The notes: a model not told the origin generated them from the sequence alone. A stretch of DNA of 64,000 bases from Desulfobacillus sp041396245 (GCA_041396245.1 JAWKYW010000008.1:70474-134473), one strand, 5' to 3'. Positions 51,370 to 63,396 are shown, numbered from the stretch's first letter. Translations and numbers: made by a program.

Positions 51370-51957
51370 TTAATTGGCGACGGCCCGGGTGTCCTTGCCA
51401 TCCTTGACTCTGACCACGCCGACCTGGATTCCGTTCTGCGCCAGAAGCGAACGCACCTTGGCCATTTGCTCGGGGTTGGCATAGGGACCGATGCGGACGC
51501 GGTGCATGGTGCCCTTTTCGGCCAGCGTCACCTGCTGCACGCTGGCCTCCACCCCCATTAACGCCAGACGCGCCTTGAGGTTGTCAGCGTCGGCAGGATT
51601 CTGGAAGGCACCGGCCTGGAGGAAGAGGGCTTCCCCGGCGGGTTTCGCCGCAGGGGCCGGTTTCGGCTCGGCCTGGGGAACGGGCTCCTGGCTGCCGGGC
51701 AGGATCTTGTAGAACTCGAAGCGCGGTTTTTCTTCCACCTTGTCGCCGGGCTTGCCCGGCAGGGGTTCCGGCTCGATCGGCACGGCGTCCGGCCGGGGCC
51801 CGCCGTTCGTCCCGGCAGCCGGCCTGGCGATCTTTTCCTGGAAGGGCGGCGGCGTCTTGTTGATGTACCAGGCGACGGCGGCGGCGGCGACGACGCCGAC
51901 GACGAGGCCGATGAAAATGCCGAGAAGGGTGCCGCCGTCTTGCTTGCGTGTGTTCAT
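51370..51957 (-). CDS. SPOR-domain membrane protein (FtsN-like)
   Basis: The 195-residue protein has one N-terminal membrane helix (TLLGIFIGLVVGVVAAAAVA), a Pro/Lys-rich periplasmic linker, and a C-terminal SPOR domain (residues about 120-190: FLQAGAFQNPADADNLKARL, then MHRVRIGPYANPEQ). SPOR domains bind denuded septal peptidoglycan. It is therefore an FtsN- or DedD-type division protein. It lies 7 bp from argS, a common neighbourhood in betaproteobacteria. Confidence 0.9.
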   Translation of the reverse strand: MNTRKQDGGTLLGIFIGLVVGVVAAAAVAWYINKTPPPFQEKIARPAAGTNGGPRPDAVPIEPEPLPGKPGDKVEEKPRFEFYKILPGSQEPVPQAEPKPAPAAKPAGEALFLQAGAFQNPADADNLKARLALMGVEASVQQVTLAEKGTMHRVRIGPYANPEQMAKVRSLLAQNGIQVGVVRVKDGKDTRAVAN

Positions 51958-51964
51958 CTGTGCC

Positions 51965-53710
<1,746 letters not shown>

Positions 53711-53847
53711 ACGGATGGATTCTGCTGCCATGCGGGTAAATTCGGGAAAGAACGGATTATACCGCCGGGCGCCGGGCGGCATGCCCGGCCTTGCGCCAAA
53801 TGCAGTTAAAATCAACGCTTTCCCAATACGCAATACGCGCCGCCATC

Positions 53848-55365
53848 TTGCGTCTCTTCCGCTTCCTCAAGATCGTCAGCGTCGGCCTGCGCTTCGGCCT
53901 CGACCAGATGATCCTCGACCATCCGTCGACCGAAGGCGCGGGACGCCTTTTGCGCACCGTGCTTTTCTGGCGCGACCTGTCCGCGCCGCGCGCGCAGCGG
54001 CTGCGCCTGGCGCTGGAGGCGCTGGGGCCGATCTTCGTCAAGTTCGGCCAGGTGCTGTCCACGCGGCGCGACCTGCTGCCGGTGGACATCGCCGACGAAC
54101 TGGCCAGGCTGCAGGACCGGGTGCCGCCCTTTCCCTCGGCGCAGGCGGCGGCGGTACTGGCGCATGCCTTCGGCAAACCCGTCGACCAGGTCTTCGCCCG
54201 CTTCGGCGCCGAGCCGGAAGCCAGCGCCTCGGTGGCGCAGGTGCACTTCGCCACGCTGCCGGACGGACGGGAAGTGGCGGTGAAGATCCTGCGGCCGGGC
54301 ATCGAGCGGGTGATCGCCCACGACGTCGCCCTGCTCGACGCCGGCGCCGGCCTGATCGAACTGCTGTGGCCGGACGGCCGCCGGCTCCGGCCGCGCGAGG
54401 TGGTGGCCGAATTCGCCAAGCACCTGGAGGACGAGCTCGACCTGATGCGCGAGGCGGCCAACTGCGCCCAGCTGCGGCGCAACTTCCTGCACTCGCCGCT
54501 GCTCGCCGTGCCGGAAGTGCACTGGGACTGGTGCTCGTCGCGGGTGATGGTGATGGAACGCATGCACGGCACGCCGATCGGCCAGATCGGGGCGCTCAAG
54601 GCCGCCGCCATCGACCTCAAGGCGCTCTCGCGCGCCGGTGTCGAGATCTTCTTCACCCAGGTCTTCCGCGACGGCTTCTTCCACGCCGACATGCACCCGG
54701 GCAACATCCTCGTCACGCCGGCCGGGCAGTACGTCGCCCTCGACTTCGGCATCATGGGCACGCTGACCGAGGTCGACCAGAATTATCTCGCGCAGAACTT
54801 CCTCGGCTTCTTCCGCCGCGACTACAAGGCGGTGGCGCAGGCCCACATCGACGCCGGCTGGGTGCCGGCCGACACGCGCCTCGACGAGTTCGAGGCCGGC
54901 ATCCGCGCCGTCTGCGAGCCGGTGTTCGACCGGCCGCTGAAGGACATCTCCTTCGGCAAGACGCTGCTGCGCCTGTTCCAGACCGGGCGCCGCTTCAACG
55001 TCGAGATCCAGCCGCAGCTGGTGATGCTGCAAAAGACCCTGCTCAACATCGAGGGCCTGGGGCGCCAGCTCGACCCCGAGCTCGACCTGTGGACCACCGC
55101 CAAGCCCTTCCTCGAGCGCTGGATGCTGGAGCGCGTCGGCCTGAAGGGCCTGGTGAACAACCTGAAGCGCGAGGCGCCGCAGTGGGCCGTCCTGCTGCCG
55201 CAGCTGCCGCGCCTGCTGCACGAGGCGCTCGACCGCAAGCCGCTGGATGCCTTGCACGCCGAGGTGGCGCGGCTGGAGGCGGAGGCGCGGCGGCAGACGC
55301 GCTGGATGAAGGCGGCGGCGGCGCTGCTCGCCGCGATTCTCCTGGTGCTACTGGTTTCGCTATAA
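53848..55365 (+). CDS. ubiB: UbiB (ubiquinone biosynthesis ABC1/ADCK-type protein)
   Basis: The protein has about 505 residues of the UbiB/ADCK atypical kinase-ATPase family needed for aerobic ubiquinone synthesis. Motifs are KFGQVLSTRRDLLP (KxGQ), the Ala-rich loop ASASVAQVHFATL, HADMHPGNILVTP and the DFG-like LDFGIMG. Two C-terminal membrane helices follow (WMKAAAALLAAILLVLLVSL). The start is unclear: TTG at 53848 gives the family-like LRLFRFLK, while ATG 53800 or TTG 53791 add 16-19 residues. No ribosome-binding site decides. Confidence 0.9.
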   Translation: MRLFRFLKIVSVGLRFGLDQMILDHPSTEGAGRLLRTVLFWRDLSAPRAQRLRLALEALGPIFVKFGQVLSTRRDLLPVDIADELARLQDRVPPFPSAQAAAVLAHAFGKPVDQVFARFGAEPEASASVAQVHFATLPDGREVAVKILRPGIERVIAHDVALLDAGAGLIELLWPDGRRLRPREVVAEFAKHLEDELDLMREAANCAQLRRNFLHSPLLAVPEVHWDWCSSRVMVMERMHGTPIGQIGALKAAAIDLKALSRAGVEIFFTQVFRDGFFHADMHPGNILVTPAGQYVALDFGIMGTLTEVDQNYLAQNFLGFFRRDYKAVAQAHIDAGWVPADTRLDEFEAGIRAVCEPVFDRPLKDISFGKTLLRLFQTGRRFNVEIQPQLVMLQKTLLNIEGLGRQLDPELDLWTTAKPFLERWMLERVGLKGLVNNLKREAPQWAVLLPQLPRLLHEALDRKPLDALHAEVARLEAEARRQTRWMKAAAALLAAILLVLLVSL

Positions 55366-55368
55366 TCC

Positions 55369-55393
55369 GCCGTCCTCCGCAGACTGACTTTTC
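55369..55393 (+). repeat. bipartite interspersed motif GCCGY-N10-RCTGACTTT (representative of 14 copies)
   Basis: Copies begin at 4120(+), 10239(+), 11450(-), 15615(-), 19627(-), 29812(+), 32209(+), 32895(+), 43748(+), 48729(-), 49814(+), 55369(+), 58284(-) and 59518(+), each 25 bp. GCCG at positions 1-4, a pyrimidine at 5 and CTGACTTT at 16-23 are kept in 13; the copy at 15615 has CTGACTTC. Position 15 is A or G in all but the copy at 19627, and the last bases are usually TC. Reading frames differ between coding copies, so it is not protein conservation. Role unknown. Confidence 0.75.
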
Positions 55394-55402
55394 ATCTCTG
55401 CC

Positions 55403-56842
55403 ATGATGATCACCTTCGTCGCCCTCTACCTGGCCGTTTCGGTCGCCATCGGCCTGATCGCCGCCACCCGCGTACACAACGCCCGCGACTACATTTCGGC
55501 GGGGCGCAACCTGCCGCTGTACGTCGTCACCGCCATGGTGTTCGCGACCTGGTTCGGCGCCGAAACGGTGCTCGGCATCTCGGCCACCTTCCTCGAGGAA
55601 GGCATGCGCGGCCTGGTCTCGGACCCGATCGGCGCCTCGCTCTGCCTGATCCTGTTCGGCCTGCTCTTCGCCCGGCCCCTGTACCGGCTCAACCTGCTCA
55701 CCATCGGCGACTACTACCGCCTGCGCTACGGCCGCCTGGTCGAGCTGATCGCCGCCGTGTGCATCGTCATCTCCTACCTGGGCTGGGTCTCGGCGCAGAT
55801 CACCGCCCTCGGCCTGGTGTTCAACCTGCTCTCCCAGGATGCCATTTCCACCACCGCCGGCATGCTCATCGGCGCCGCCGTGGTGCTGACCTACACGATC
55901 TTCGGCGGCATGTGGTCGGTGGCGATCACGACCTTCATCCAGATGATCGTCATCGTCCTCGGCCTGTTCTACATCATGACGATCGCCGGCGACATGGCCG
56001 GCGGCTTCACCAACCTGGTGCGGCACGCCGCCGACGCCGGCAAGTTCGCCGTGCTGCCGGAGGAGACCGGCTGGGTCGCCGGCATCGGCTTCGTCGCCGC
56101 CCTCATCACCATGGGATTCGGCTCGATCCCGCAGCAGGACGTGTTCCAGCGCGCCAACACCTCCCGCAGCGAGCGCATCGCGGTGTGGGGCTCGGTGCTC
56201 GGCGGCTGCGCCTATTTCATCTTCGCCTTCGTGCCGCTGCTGCTGGCCTATTCGGCGACGCTGATCGACCCGGCCACCGTCGCGCGCCTGGCCGAGGTCG
56301 ATTCGCAGCACATCCTGCCCCGCCTGATCCTCGACCACATGTCGCCGCTGGCGCAGGTGGTGTTCTTCGGCGCCCTGCTCTCGGTCATCATGAGCACCGC
56401 CAGCGGCACGCTGCTGGCGCCGTCGGTGATTTTTTCCGAGAACATCGTGCGCGGCCTGATGAAGAACGTCAGCGAAGACCAGCTGCTGCGCCTGACCCGC
56501 TTCGCCGTGCTCGGCTTCACCGTGCTGGTGACGGGATACGCCCTCATGACGGACAGCAGCATCCATGCGATGGTGGAGAACGCCTACAAGATCACCCTGG
56601 TCGCCGCCTTCGTGCCGCTCGCCGCCGGGCTGTACTGGCGCCGCGCCAGCAACCAGGGCGCGATCCTGGCCGCGCTGGCCGGATTGATTGTGTGGATCGC
56701 CTGCGAGATCGCGGCGCCCGAAGGCGACGTCCCGCCCCAGTTCGCCGGCTTCCTCGCCAGCCTGGCCGGCATGCTGGCCGGTTCGCTGCTGCCGCAATGG
56801 ATCGTCCCGGGCGGCGAGGCTGAACTGCACGGCAACGCCTGA
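55403..56842 (+). CDS. sodium:solute symporter (SSS family)
   Basis: The 479-residue integral membrane protein has about 13 helices and SSS features. ATRVHNARDYISAGRNLPLY follows the first helix, FATWFGAETVLGISATF is the substrate/Na+ region, and GFGSIPQQDVFQRANTSRSE is the conserved loop after helix 7. It probably imports a small organic anion or amino acid with Na+; the substrate is not evident. A motif copy lies immediately upstream, between ubiB and this gene. No regulatory kinase is fused. Confidence 0.88.
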   Translation: MMITFVALYLAVSVAIGLIAATRVHNARDYISAGRNLPLYVVTAMVFATWFGAETVLGISATFLEEGMRGLVSDPIGASLCLILFGLLFARPLYRLNLLTIGDYYRLRYGRLVELIAAVCIVISYLGWVSAQITALGLVFNLLSQDAISTTAGMLIGAAVVLTYTIFGGMWSVAITTFIQMIVIVLGLFYIMTIAGDMAGGFTNLVRHAADAGKFAVLPEETGWVAGIGFVAALITMGFGSIPQQDVFQRANTSRSERIAVWGSVLGGCAYFIFAFVPLLLAYSATLIDPATVARLAEVDSQHILPRLILDHMSPLAQVVFFGALLSVIMSTASGTLLAPSVIFSENIVRGLMKNVSEDQLLRLTRFAVLGFTVLVTGYALMTDSSIHAMVENAYKITLVAAFVPLAAGLYWRRASNQGAILAALAGLIVWIACEIAAPEGDVPPQFAGFLASLAGMLAGSLLPQWIVPGGEAELHGNA

Positions 56843-56920
56843 AGTCCCACCCACCCACCCGCCCGCTCCCGCTGCGGCGGACGGCGCCGAAGGCACGCAG
56901 AAAGGCTATCCTGTACGGCC

Positions 56921-57985
56921 ATGCCCATGAAGCGCACCGCCGCGCCGCTCGCCCGCTACCTCGCCGTCGCCTACGCGCTGCTGGTGGCCTACGCCAGCCT
57001 GCATCCGCTCACCGGCTGGCGCGACACCGGCGCGCCGCTGCTCGATTTCCTTTCGGCGCCGTGGCCGCGCTATTACACCGGCTTCGACCTGGTCGCCAAC
57101 ATCCTCGCCTATCTGCCGCTCGGCTTCCTGCTGGTGCCGGCGCTGCAGCCGCGCCTCGGCATGACCGCGGCGGCGCTGCTGGCCGTCCTCGCCGGCGGCG
57201 GGCTGAGCCTCGGCGTGGAAGTCCTGCAGCATTTCCTGCCCAGCCGGGTGCCCTCCAACATCGACCTGGCCTGCAACGCCATCGGCGCCATGATCGGCAC
57301 GGCGGCCGGCATGAACTGGGGCCGTGCGCTGGTCGATGGCGGACGCCTGCACCATTTGCGCATGCGGCTGGTCGCGCCCGGCCGCGCCGCCGATTTCGGC
57401 CTGGTGCTGCTCGGCCTGTGGCTGCTTGCCCAGCTCAACCCCGAGCTGCTGCTGTTCGGCACCGGCGACCTGCGCACCCTGCTGGAACTGCCTGCCCTGC
57501 CCTATTCGGCGCGGCGCTTCTTCGTCATCGAGGCCGGCGTCGCCGCGGCAGGCGCGCTGGCCGCCGGGCTGATCTTCCGGTCGCTGCTGCGCCAGCCCGG
57601 CCGCTGGCTGCCGGCGGCGCTGCTCGCCTCGGCGCTGGCGGTGAAGGCCTTCGCCAGCGCGCTGCTGGTGAACGACGCCCAGTTCGCCCACTGGGTTACG
57701 CCGGGCAACATGACGGGTCTGGCGGCCGGCGCGGGCGGCCTGCTGGCGGCAAGCCGCCTGCCGCCGCTGGCGCAGCGCATGCTGGCGGCACTGGCCCTGC
57801 TGTTCGCCACGGCGCTGGTGAACCTGGCCCCGGAGAACCCCTACCTCGCCGCCTCGCTCGCCGTCTGGCAGCAGGGGCACTTCCTCAACTTCAACGGCCT
57901 GACCCGGCTTGTCTCCAGCCTGTGGCCCTTCGCCGCGCTGCCGTACCTGATGCTGCCGCGGCCGCGGCATGAAACCGGCGCATGA
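56921..57985 (+). CDS. VanZ-family membrane protein
   Basis: The 354-residue protein has a VanZ-like N-terminal half (YASLHPLTGWRD, then DLVANILAYLPLGFLLVPAL and EVLQHFLPSRVPSNIDLACN, with the acidic E-x-x-Q and NID residues of the family). A second hydrophobic half holds four to five further helices. VanZ proteins sit in the cytoplasmic membrane and have a poorly defined role, being linked to teicoplanin resistance in Gram-positives. The gene stands alone, followed by a 110-bp inverted repeat. Confidence 0.82.
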   Translation: MPMKRTAAPLARYLAVAYALLVAYASLHPLTGWRDTGAPLLDFLSAPWPRYYTGFDLVANILAYLPLGFLLVPALQPRLGMTAAALLAVLAGGGLSLGVEVLQHFLPSRVPSNIDLACNAIGAMIGTAAGMNWGRALVDGGRLHHLRMRLVAPGRAADFGLVLLGLWLLAQLNPELLLFGTGDLRTLLELPALPYSARRFFVIEAGVAAAGALAAGLIFRSLLRQPGRWLPAALLASALAVKAFASALLVNDAQFAHWVTPGNMTGLAAGAGGLLAASRLPPLAQRMLAALALLFATALVNLAPENPYLAASLAVWQQGHFLNFNGLTRLVSSLWPFAALPYLMLPRPRHETGA

Positions 57986-58001
57986 AGCCGGTAAAGCATT
58001 T

Positions 58002-58114
58002 CACCACGGCGGGCACGGCGACACGGCGCGAAGGGAAATGATAGGCTTGCCCGGTCGATTCGACAGGCGGATGCTTCGAACTGATCGCAGTGCTGTTCGC
58101 CGTGCCCGCCGTGG
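58002..58114. repeat. long inverted repeat with arms CACCACGGCGGGCACGGCGA-type
   Basis: The left arm (58002-58023) and right arm (58093-58114) are complementary over about 20 bp and separated by some 70 bp. It fills the gap between the VanZ and MazG-like genes and probably terminates transcription from the former. Confidence 0.75.
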
Positions 58115-58131
58115 ATTAAATGAGGCCCAGA

Positions 58132-58485
58132 ATGAACGATCCGCTGATTGATTTGCGCGACACGCTGCGCGCCTTCACGCGCGAACGCGAGTGGGACCGC
58201 TACCACACGCCGAAGAACCTGGCGATGGCGCTGATCGTCGAGGCGGCCGAGCTGGCCGAGCACTTCCAGTGGCTGACGCCGGAGGAAAGTCAGTCGCTGG
58301 AGGACGGCGCCAGGCGCGAAAAAATCCGCGACGAGCTGGCCGACGTGCTGATCTATCTGGTCGAGCTGGCCGACACGCTGGGCGTCGACCTCGCCGCCGC
58401 GGCGCACGCCAAGATCGCCAAGAACGCGTTGAAGTACCCGGTGGAGAAGGCGCGCGGCAACGCGAGGAAATACGACGAACTATGA
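58132..58485 (+). CDS. MazG-like nucleotide pyrophosphohydrolase (dCTPase type)
   Basis: The 117-residue protein belongs to the all-alpha NTP pyrophosphatase superfamily (MazG/RS21-C6). Metal-binding residues are in VEAAELAEHFQW (E-x-x-E) and RDELADVLIYLVELAD (E-x-x-D). The W-x-x-YHTPKNLA start is typical of the dCTPP1-like group, which cleans noncanonical deoxynucleotides. ATG 58132 is preferred to 58120 by homologue length. A motif copy runs antisense within codons 50-59. Confidence 0.88.
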   Translation: MNDPLIDLRDTLRAFTREREWDRYHTPKNLAMALIVEAAELAEHFQWLTPEESQSLEDGARREKIRDELADVLIYLVELADTLGVDLAAAAHAKIAKNALKYPVEKARGNARKYDEL

Positions 58486-58532
58486 CCGGAGGAAATCCAG
58501 AGGATAATGGCCGCATCCCCAAGGAGAACCCG

Positions 58533-58844
58533 ATGAGCCATTTCAAGCACCACGTCTTTTTCTGCTGCAACCAGCGCGACGCCGGCCAGCTCTGCTGCAA
58601 CGCCCACGGCGCGACCGGGATGAAGGATTACGCCAAGGACCGCATCGCCACCCTCGGCCTGAAGGGCAAGGGCAAGGTGCGCATCAATTCGGCCGGCTGC
58701 CTCGACCGCTGCGACTCGGGCCCGGTGGTGGTGGTGTACCCCGAGGGCGTCTGGTACACCTATGTCGACCAGGAAGACATCGACGAGATCATCGACGAGC
58801 ATCTCGTCAACGGCCGCGTCGTCGAGCGCCTGAAGATCGACTGA
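58533..58844 (+). CDS. thioredoxin-like (2Fe-2S) ferredoxin
   Basis: The 103-residue protein resembles the shethna/thioredoxin-like 2Fe-2S ferredoxins: HHVFFCCNQRDAGQLCCNAH near the start, then INSAGCLDRCDSGPVVVVYP, with cysteines suited to one cluster, and YTYVDQEDIDEIIDEHL. AAGGAGA precedes the ATG. It overlaps the following hydrolase gene by one base (TGATG). Its electron partner is not evident. Confidence 0.88.
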   Translation: MSHFKHHVFFCCNQRDAGQLCCNAHGATGMKDYAKDRIATLGLKGKGKVRINSAGCLDRCDSGPVVVVYPEGVWYTYVDQEDIDEIIDEHLVNGRVVERLKID

Positions 58845-59469
58845 TGTCGCGTCACGAACGGGTCCTGCTCGACGGACCGGCCGGCGCCATCGAGGTCTTC
58901 GTCGAGGCGCAGGACGCCCCGGCCGGCATCGCGCTCATCGCCCATCCGCATCCGCTCTTCGGCGGCACGGCCGACAACAAGGTGGTCACCACGCTGGCGC
59001 GGGTCTTCCGCGACCTCGGCTGCGCCACGCTGCGGCCGAATTTCCGCGGCGTCGGCGCCAGCGAAGGCGCGCACGACCACGGCCTCGCCGAAACGGACGA
59101 CCTCGCCGCCGTGCACGCCTATGCCCGCGGGCGCTTCGGCACGGACCGGCCCTTCTACCTCGGCGGCTTTTCCTTCGGCGCCTACGTCGTCACCCGCCTG
59201 GCCAAGCGGCTGGCCGACGCCGGCGACCCGGCGCGGCGCCTGGTGCTGATCGGCACCGCGGCCGGCCATGTCGAGGGCGCGCGCAGCTACGTCACCGAGG
59301 CGGTGGCGCCGGACACGATCGTGATCCACGGCGACCGCGACGAGACGGTGCCGCTCGCCAACGTGCTGGCCTGGGCCGAGCCGCTCGAGCTGGCGGTGAG
59401 CGTGGTGCCCGGCGCCGACCATTTCTTCCACCGCAAGCTGCACCTGATCCGCCGCATCGTCGAAGCGCA

Positions 59470-59482
<13 letters not shown>
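58844..59482 (+). CDS. alpha/beta hydrolase
   Basis: The 212-residue protein is a small alpha/beta hydrolase of the type with LIAHPHPLFGGTADNKVVTT near residue 31, FRGVGASEGAHDHG and the nucleophile elbow GGFSFGAYV (G-x-S-x-G). The Asp is in HGDRDETVPL and the His in PGADHFFHRKL. It probably acts as an esterase on a small substrate. It is translationally coupled to the ferredoxin gene before it and overlaps the ABC ATPase gene after it by 13 bp. Confidence 0.88.
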
Positions 59483-60393
<911 letters not shown>

Positions 60394-60394
60394 G

Positions 60395-61174
60395 ATGAGC
60401 CCTTTCCGCCCGCCCTCGCTCAGCCTGCGCTTCGTCCCGGTGTGGCGGCGCAACTTCCTTGTCTGGCGCAAGCTGGCGATTCCGTCCATCCTCGGCAACC
60501 TGGCCGACCCGATGATCTACATGCTGGGCCTCGGCTACGGCCTCGGCACGCTGCTGCCGGAAGTCGGCGGCGTGCCCTACATCGCCTTCCTCGCCGCCGG
60601 CGCGGTGTGCTTCTCGACCATGAACAGCGCCACCTTCGAGACGCTCTATTCGGCCTTCTCGCGCATGCAGGTGCAGAAGACCTGGGAGGCCATCCTCAAC
60701 GCGCCGGTGTCGCTCGACGACCTGCTGCTGGGCGAGCTGGTGTGGGCGGCGAGCAAGGCGGCGCTCTCCGGCGCGGCGATCCTGGCGGTGGCGGCGGCGC
60801 TGGGCCTGGTCGCCTCGCCGCTGGCGCTGTGGGTGCTGCCGTTGGCCTTCCTCGCCGGCCTGGCCTTCTCCGCCCTGGGACTGACCATGACGGCGCTGGC
60901 GCCGAGTTTCGATTTCTTCATGTACTACTTCACGCTGTTCGTCACGCCGATGACGCTGCTCTCGGGGGTGTTCTTCCCGGTCGAGCAGCTGCCGGTCGCC
61001 TTCCAGGCGGTCTCGGCGCTGCTGCCGCTGTCGCACGCGGTAAGCCTGGCGCGGCCGCTGTTCCTGGGGGAAGTGCCGGCACAGGCCTGGCTGCACGTCG
61101 CCGTGCTGGCCGGCTACGCCGTCGCCGCCTTCTGGCTGGCGCTCGGCCTGGCGCGGCGGCGCCTGCTGAAGTAG
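60395..61174 (+). CDS. ABC-2 type permease, NodJ-like
   Basis: The 259-residue membrane protein has six helices and the ABC-2 pattern: WRRNFLVWRKLAIPSILGNL at the start, then PMIYMLGLGYGLGTLL and FSALGLTMTALAPSFDFFMY with FFPVEQLPVAFQAVSALLPL near the end. With the NodI-like ATPase it forms an exporter, perhaps for a lipid-linked sugar or drug. It starts 1 bp after the ATPase gene. The stop lies within the left arm of a REP hairpin. Confidence 0.9.
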   Translation: MSPFRPPSLSLRFVPVWRRNFLVWRKLAIPSILGNLADPMIYMLGLGYGLGTLLPEVGGVPYIAFLAAGAVCFSTMNSATFETLYSAFSRMQVQKTWEAILNAPVSLDDLLLGELVWAASKAALSGAAILAVAAALGLVASPLALWVLPLAFLAGLAFSALGLTMTALAPSFDFFMYYFTLFVTPMTLLSGVFFPVEQLPVAFQAVSALLPLSHAVSLARPLFLGEVPAQAWLHVAVLAGYAVAAFWLALGLARRRLLK

Positions 61175-61238
61175 GCCGGGCTTCAGCCCGACGCCGGCGC
61201 CCGATCAACCTCGGTTGTCGGGCTAAAGCCCGACCTAC
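61171..61238. terminator. hairpin GTAGGCCGGGCTTCAGCCC ... GTCGGGCTAAAGCCCGACC
   Basis: Two GTCGGGCT-type units facing each other, each itself a small hairpin, end the permease gene (the left arm includes its TAG). This TAGGTCGGGCT-AAAGCCCGACCTA repeat is widespread in betaproteobacteria and acts here as a probable terminator before cutA. Confidence 0.75.
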
Positions 61239-61252
61239 AGTAAAATCCCGCC

Positions 61253-61573
61253 ATGGACACCCTGCTCGTCATCACCCACCTGCCCGACGCCGAAAGCGCC
61301 CGGGTGCTTGCCACGAAGCTGGTCGAGCAGCGGCTTGCCGCCTGCGTGAACGTGCTGGCGCCCTGCCAGTCGATCTACCGCTGGGAGGGCAGGATCGAGG
61401 ATACCGAGGAGGTGCCGCTGCTGATCAAGACCAACGCCGCCCGCTACGCCGCGCTGGAAGCGGCGATCCGCGCCTACCATCCCTACGAACTTCCCGAGAT
61501 CGTGGCTGTCGGAATCGAAAAGGGCCTGCCCGACTATCTCGCCTGGGTGGCCGTCTCGACCGCCGCCCAGTAA
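61253..61573 (+). CDS. cutA: divalent-cation tolerance protein CutA
   Basis: The 106-residue protein matches CutA1 along its length: LAACVNVLAPCQSIYRWEGR with IEDTEEVPLLIKTNAARYAA, then YHPYELPEIVAVGIEKGLPD and YLAWV. CutA forms a very stable trimer with a PII-like fold and was linked to copper tolerance. It is 17 bp upstream of dsbD, the same pairing seen in E. coli, where cutA and dsbD (cutA2) are adjacent. Confidence 0.93.
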   Translation: MDTLLVITHLPDAESARVLATKLVEQRLAACVNVLAPCQSIYRWEGRIEDTEEVPLLIKTNAARYAALEAAIRAYHPYELPEIVAVGIEKGLPDYLAWVAVSTAAQ

Positions 61574-61590
61574 TTCGCCTGGAACCGTAC

Positions 61591-63396
61591 ATGATCCGCC
61601 GCCTGCTCCTGCTGCTCTCCCTTTGCCTGCCGCTGGCCGCCGTCGCCCAGGAGCTGCTGGAAGTGGACAAGGCCTACCGCCTGTCCGCCCGCGCCCTCGA
61701 TGCCGGCACCCTGGAAATCCGCTACGACATCGCCGACGGCTACTACATGTACCGCGACAAGTTCCAGTTCGCCCTCGAACCGGCGACGGTGAAGGCGGGC
61801 GCGCCGCAATTCCCGCCGGGCAAGGTCAAGGAGGACGAGTTCTTCGGCAAGGTCGAGACCTACCGCAAGGAAGTGGTCGTCCGCCTGCCGTTCACGGCGC
61901 CGGACGGGCTCGATGCGGTGACGCTGAAGGCAACCTCGCAGGGCTGCGCCGACATCGGCGTCTGCTACCCGCCCAATCCGCAGACGCTGCAGGTCAGCCT
62001 CGCGGCGATGAGCACGGCGCCCGCAAGGGCCGGCGAAGCCGCCCTGAAGAAGTACTCTTGGGGTGCGCCCGCCGCACCCGCCCAAACCGCGGGCGACGCC
62101 GTGGAGGACGAGTCGTCGCAACTGGCCGGACTGCTGAAGAACGCCGGCTTCTGGCTGATCCTCACCACCTTCTTCGGCGCCGGCATCCTGCTGGCGCTGA
62201 CGCCCTGCGTGTTCCCGATGTACCCGATCCTGTCGGGGATCATCGTCGGCCACGGCCACCATATCTCGAAGGGCCGCGCCCTCGTCCTCTCGCTGGCCTA
62301 CGTGCTGGGCATGGCCGTCGCCTACGCCGCCGCCGGCGTCGCCGCCGGCCTGTCCGGCTCGATGCTCTCGGCGGCGCTGCAGAACGCCTGGGTGCTGGGC
62401 GGCTTCGCGCTGGTGTTCGTCGCGCTGTCGCTGTCGATGTTCGGCTTCTACGAACTGCAGATGCCGGCCTTCCTGCAAAGCAGGCTCTCCGAGGAGTCGG
62501 GCCGCGTCAAAAGCGGCTCGCTGCACGGCGTCGCCGCCATGGGCGCGCTCTCGGCGCTGATCGTCGGGCCCTGCGTGGCGGCGCCGCTGGCCGGCGCCCT
62601 GCTCTATATCGCGCAGACGCGCGACGCCGTCCTCGGCGGCGCGGCGCTGTTCGCCATGGCGCTGGGCAAGGGCGTGCCGCTGGTGATCGTCGGCGTGTCG
62701 ACGCGCTCGCTCTTGCCGCATGCCGGGCCCTGGATGGACTCGGTGAAGAAGTTCTTCGGCGTGCTGCTGCTCGGCCTCGCCATCTGGCTGGTCTCGCCGG
62801 TGATCCCGGCCTGGGCGCACCTCGGCGCCTGGGGCACGCTGGCCATCGGCTCGGCGGTGTTCCTGCGCGCCATCGACCCGCTGCCGCCGCAGGCGCACGG
62901 CTGGGCCCGCTTCTGGAAAGGCATCGGCCTGGTGCTGCTGCTCGTCGGCGCGACGCAGATCGTCGGTGCCGTGGGCGGCAGCCGCGACCCGCTCGCCCCG
63001 CTCGGCTTCCTGCGCAGCGCCGGCGCGGCGGCCGAGCACGTCGCCTTCGAGCGCGTGAAAACCTCGGCCGAGCTGGATGCGCGCCTGGCCGCGGCCGAGA
63101 GGCCGGTGATGCTCGACTTCTACGCCGACTGGTGCGTCTCCTGCAAGGAGATGGAGAAGTACACCTTCTCGGATGCGCGCGTGGCGGCGCAGATGCGCCG
63201 CATGACCCTGCTGCAGGTGGATGTCACCGCCAACAGCGACGCGGACAAGGCGCTGCTGAAGCGCTTCAGCCTGTTCGGCCCGCCCGGCATCCTCTTCTTC
63301 GACCGCCAGGGACAGGAGCGCAAGAACCTGCGCGTGGTCGGCTACCAGCCGGCAGAGGCCTTCCTCAAGGTGGTGAATGCCGCCCTGGGCGGTTGA
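61591..63396 (+). CDS. dsbD: thiol:disulfide interchange protein DsbD
   Basis: The 601-residue protein passes electrons from cytoplasmic thioredoxin to the periplasm. It has a signal peptide (LLLLLSLCLPLAAVAQ), an N-terminal DsbD-alpha domain with CADIGVCYPP, and a membrane domain of eight helices with LTPCVFPMYP and VGPCVAAPLAG, whose cysteines form the transmembrane relay. The C-terminal thioredoxin domain has ADWCVSCKEME (CVSC). The start ATG at 61591 follows cutA by 17 bp. It supports cytochrome c maturation and DsbC-type isomerases. Confidence 0.95.
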   Translation: MIRRLLLLLSLCLPLAAVAQELLEVDKAYRLSARALDAGTLEIRYDIADGYYMYRDKFQFALEPATVKAGAPQFPPGKVKEDEFFGKVETYRKEVVVRLPFTAPDGLDAVTLKATSQGCADIGVCYPPNPQTLQVSLAAMSTAPARAGEAALKKYSWGAPAAPAQTAGDAVEDESSQLAGLLKNAGFWLILTTFFGAGILLALTPCVFPMYPILSGIIVGHGHHISKGRALVLSLAYVLGMAVAYAAAGVAAGLSGSMLSAALQNAWVLGGFALVFVALSLSMFGFYELQMPAFLQSRLSEESGRVKSGSLHGVAAMGALSALIVGPCVAAPLAGALLYIAQTRDAVLGGAALFAMALGKGVPLVIVGVSTRSLLPHAGPWMDSVKKFFGVLLLGLAIWLVSPVIPAWAHLGAWGTLAIGSAVFLRAIDPLPPQAHGWARFWKGIGLVLLLVGATQIVGAVGGSRDPLAPLGFLRSAGAAAEHVAFERVKTSAELDARLAAAERPVMLDFYADWCVSCKEMEKYTFSDARVAAQMRRMTLLQVDVTANSDADKALLKRFSLFGPPGILFFDRQGQERKNLRVVGYQPAEAFLKVVNAALGG